A stretch of DNA of 60,403 bases from Bordetella parapertussis (GTDB lineage: Bacteria; Pseudomonadota; Gammaproteobacteria; Burkholderiales; SG8-41), in contig CAMDLH010000012.1 in assembly GCA_945901405.1 (NCBI GenBank), positions 1-60,403 on the forward strand, written 5' to 3'. The notes below the pieces were generated by a model, which searched no databases, was not told the DNA's origin, and worked only from the letters and a program-made list of their open reading frames with translations. A program made the translations under genes and the position numbers. Of this stretch, positions 58,894 through 60,403 are shown one piece after another. How positions within the stretch are numbered: the first letter of the stretch is position 1; every line of letters starts with the position of its first letter.

Positions 58894-60087
58894 TCAAATC
58901 ACCCCAGTCGCCCGCAACTTCGCCTGCTCTTCCTTCGAGCACCCAATCCAATTTAGCACTTCCTCCGTATGCTGCCCCGGCTCCGGCGTCTCACACCGTA
59001 GCTTGCGCGGCATCCCCTGAAAATTAAGCGGCGAGGCCACAAACCGGGTGTCGCCAAACAATTTTGTCTTGAGCGGCGCAGCCATTCCGATATGTTGCAC
59101 TTGTGGGTCGGTAAACACTTTGTCCATGGTGTTGATCGGTCCCGCTGGGATGCCCGCAGCCTCGAAGATTTCGACCCAATGCGCTGCGGGTTTATGTTGG
59201 GTAATTTCCGAGATCGCTGCATTCAGAGCAGGGCGATCCTGCGTGCGGCCAACCGCGGTGCTCCATTTAGCGTCGGCTTTCCAGTCTGGTTTGCCCACTG
59301 CATCGCAAAAGCGCTCCCATAGCCGGCCCGAGCTTGCGGCGATGTTCATGTAGCCGTCGCTGGTTTTGAACACCCCAGTCGGGGTAAACGTTGGGTGGTC
59401 GTTGCCGGTTTGTCCCGGCACTTCGCCCTTGACGAGATAACGTGATGCCTGAAAATCCATCAGGAAGATTTGCGATTCGAGCAGGCTGGTATGTACCCAG
59501 CGCCCTTCACCCGTGCGGCTGCGGTCAAACAGCGCCATCGCGATGCCCATCGCCAGAAAACTGCCCGAGCACAGATCGGATATGGGGATGCCCACGCGCA
59601 TCGGGCCGCGTCCGGCTTCACCCGTAACCGATTGCAGTCCTCCCATGCCTTGCGCGATTTGATCGACGCCGCCGCGCTGGCTGTAGGGGCCGGTTTGTCC
59701 GAATCCGCTGATGCTGCCGTAGACCAGTCGCGGGTTCACTTTTTTCAGATCATCGAACGCGATTTTTAAACGACCTTTCACCGGCGCGCGCATGTTTTCC
59801 ACCAGCACGTCGGCTTTTGCGACCAACTTCATGAAGACTCTGTAGCCTTCCTCGGATTTTAGATTAAGTTGAATCGCGCGCTTGTTGCGATGCAGGTTCT
59901 GAAAGTCCGAGCCGTTGCGGCGGCCCACCACATCCTCGCCGCCGGTGGAAGGTGGTTCAACGCGGATCACATCCGCGCCCCAGTCGGCGAGGTGGCGCAC
60001 GCAGGTGGGGCCCGCGCGCGCGAGTGTCAGGTCGAGTACGATGACTCCAGAGAGCGGCAGATGCGGTTGGTCTTGAGTGTCGGTCAT
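58894..60087 (-). CDS. Class III CoA-transferase (CaiB/BaiF family)
   Basis: A 397-residue CoA-transferase closely related to the one at 15760-16968: VIVLDLTLARAGPTCVRHLA, VIRVEPPSTGGEDVVG, YGSISGFGQTGPYSQR and the probable catalytic Asp in VGIPISDLCSGSFLA. It activates a carboxylate as its CoA thioester. It is alone on this strand next to hipBA and divergent from the amidohydrolase gene, with about 87 bases between them. Confidence 0.88.
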   Translation of the reverse strand: MTDTQDQPHLPLSGVIVLDLTLARAGPTCVRHLADWGADVIRVEPPSTGGEDVVGRRNGSDFQNLHRNKRAIQLNLKSEEGYRVFMKLVAKADVLVENMRAPVKGRLKIAFDDLKKVNPRLVYGSISGFGQTGPYSQRGGVDQIAQGMGGLQSVTGEAGRGPMRVGIPISDLCSGSFLAMGIAMALFDRSRTGEGRWVHTSLLESQIFLMDFQASRYLVKGEVPGQTGNDHPTFTPTGVFKTSDGYMNIAASSGRLWERFCDAVGKPDWKADAKWSTAVGRTQDRPALNAAISEITQHKPAAHWVEIFEAAGIPAGPINTMDKVFTDPQVQHIGMAAPLKTKLFGDTRFVASPLNFQGMPRKLRCETPEPGQHTEEVLNWIGCSKEEQAKLRATGVI

Positions 60088-60174
60088 TTTTGGATTCTCA
60101 CGAGATGGTTGAAACTGTCACGGGTAATTTTACCGCGCTTGACGATCCATCGTGAATCCAACATGCTTTCGGCG

Positions 60175-60403
60175 ATGAACACCATAAACCATGCAGACCT
60201 GCTGGTGCGCAACATCGACTGGCTGATCACCGTCGATGCCGGCCGGCGCATCATCCGCGATGCTGCCATCGCGGTGAAGGACGGCAAATTCGCTGCCGTG
60301 GGCAAGTCCGCCGCCATCGAGTGCGCTTGGCATGCGGATAAAGTCTTCGACGCGAAAAACACGGTTGTCACGCCAGGGCTGATCGACAACCATCTGCATT
60401 CCT
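60175..60403 (+). CDS. Amidohydrolase family protein, 5' end (runs off window)
   Basis: From the ATG at 60175 the frame is open to the window end (76 codons). The peptide reads like a metal-dependent amidohydrolase (dihydroorotase/imidazolonepropionase superfamily): ADLLVRNIDWLITVD, AIAVKDGKFAAVGKSA, then the N-terminal metal motif VTPGLIDNHLHS, whose His-x-His binds the first metal. An in-frame ATG at 60163 is an alternative start. It is divergent from the CoA-transferase gene. Confidence 0.75.
   Translation, partial: MNTINHADLLVRNIDWLITVDAGRRIIRDAAIAVKDGKFAAVGKSAAIECAWHADKVFDAKNTVVTPGLIDNHLHS

Overview
The window looks like a chromosomal segment of a Burkholderiales-type betaproteobacterium. 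The reasons are its generally high GC, three Bug/TctC-type periplasmic solute receptors, several class III (CaiB/BaiF) CoA-transferases with a crotonase, and MmgE/PrpD and HpcH/HpaI family enzymes, arranged in short tight operons. No rRNA, tRNA or CRISPR array was seen. Taxonomy is inferred from gene content only.

Layout. At 1-2.0 kb there is the start of an unidentified minus-strand gene and a decayed type II restriction-modification pair. At 2.3-7.9 kb a minus-strand catabolic operon encodes a Bug receptor, an HpcH/HpaI aldolase, a beta-hydroxyacid dehydrogenase, a second Bug receptor and an aconitase-type hydro-lyase of two subunits. At 8-11.5 kb lie a BNR-repeat protein, an MmgE/PrpD protein and a methyltransferase, followed by a vapBC-type toxin-antitoxin pair (11.5-12.3 kb). 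At 12.3-17 kb a third Bug receptor, two CoA-transferases and an unusual crotonase form a second catabolic block. At 17.1-20 kb a fused LigB-LigA extradiol dioxygenase gene converges on genes for the two subunits of a Rieske ring-hydroxylating oxygenase.

From 20.2 to 55.7 kb the window is one large surface-polysaccharide locus. Its first part (20.2-34.1 kb) matches the rkp-1 logic of Sinorhizobium: a 2568-residue highly reducing type I polyketide synthase, an alpha-oxoamine synthase, a membrane alpha/beta-hydrolase, an LtaS-like phosphotransferase, a short-chain reductase and a KpsS-like Kdo transferase. Together these could build a dedicated, possibly amino-alcohol (sphingoid-like) lipid anchor or carrier for a capsule. 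Nucleotide-sugar genes follow (rmlD, rmlA, gmd, rmd, manC: GDP-D-rhamnose complete, dTDP-L-rhamnose partial), with a Wza/KpsD-type lipoprotein, the KpsE-KpsM-KpsT export system, three single-domain GT4 glycosyltransferases, two methyltransferases, and a 1932-residue protein joining an FkbM methyltransferase, a coiled coil, a DUF4214-like segment, two GT4 domains and a GT2 domain. The genes from about 38.6 to 52 kb are visibly more AT-rich, which suggests an imported serotype cassette.

At 55.7-58.8 kb there is an AAA/DUF4143 ATPase gene behind a perfect palindrome, then a hipBA-type module. The window closes with a third CoA-transferase gene, paralogous to the one at 15.8-17.0 kb, divergent from the start of an amidohydrolase gene. 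Small intergenic repeats are scattered through the catabolic part, including five copies of an AT-rich motif of about 17 bp, always next to gene starts or stops.
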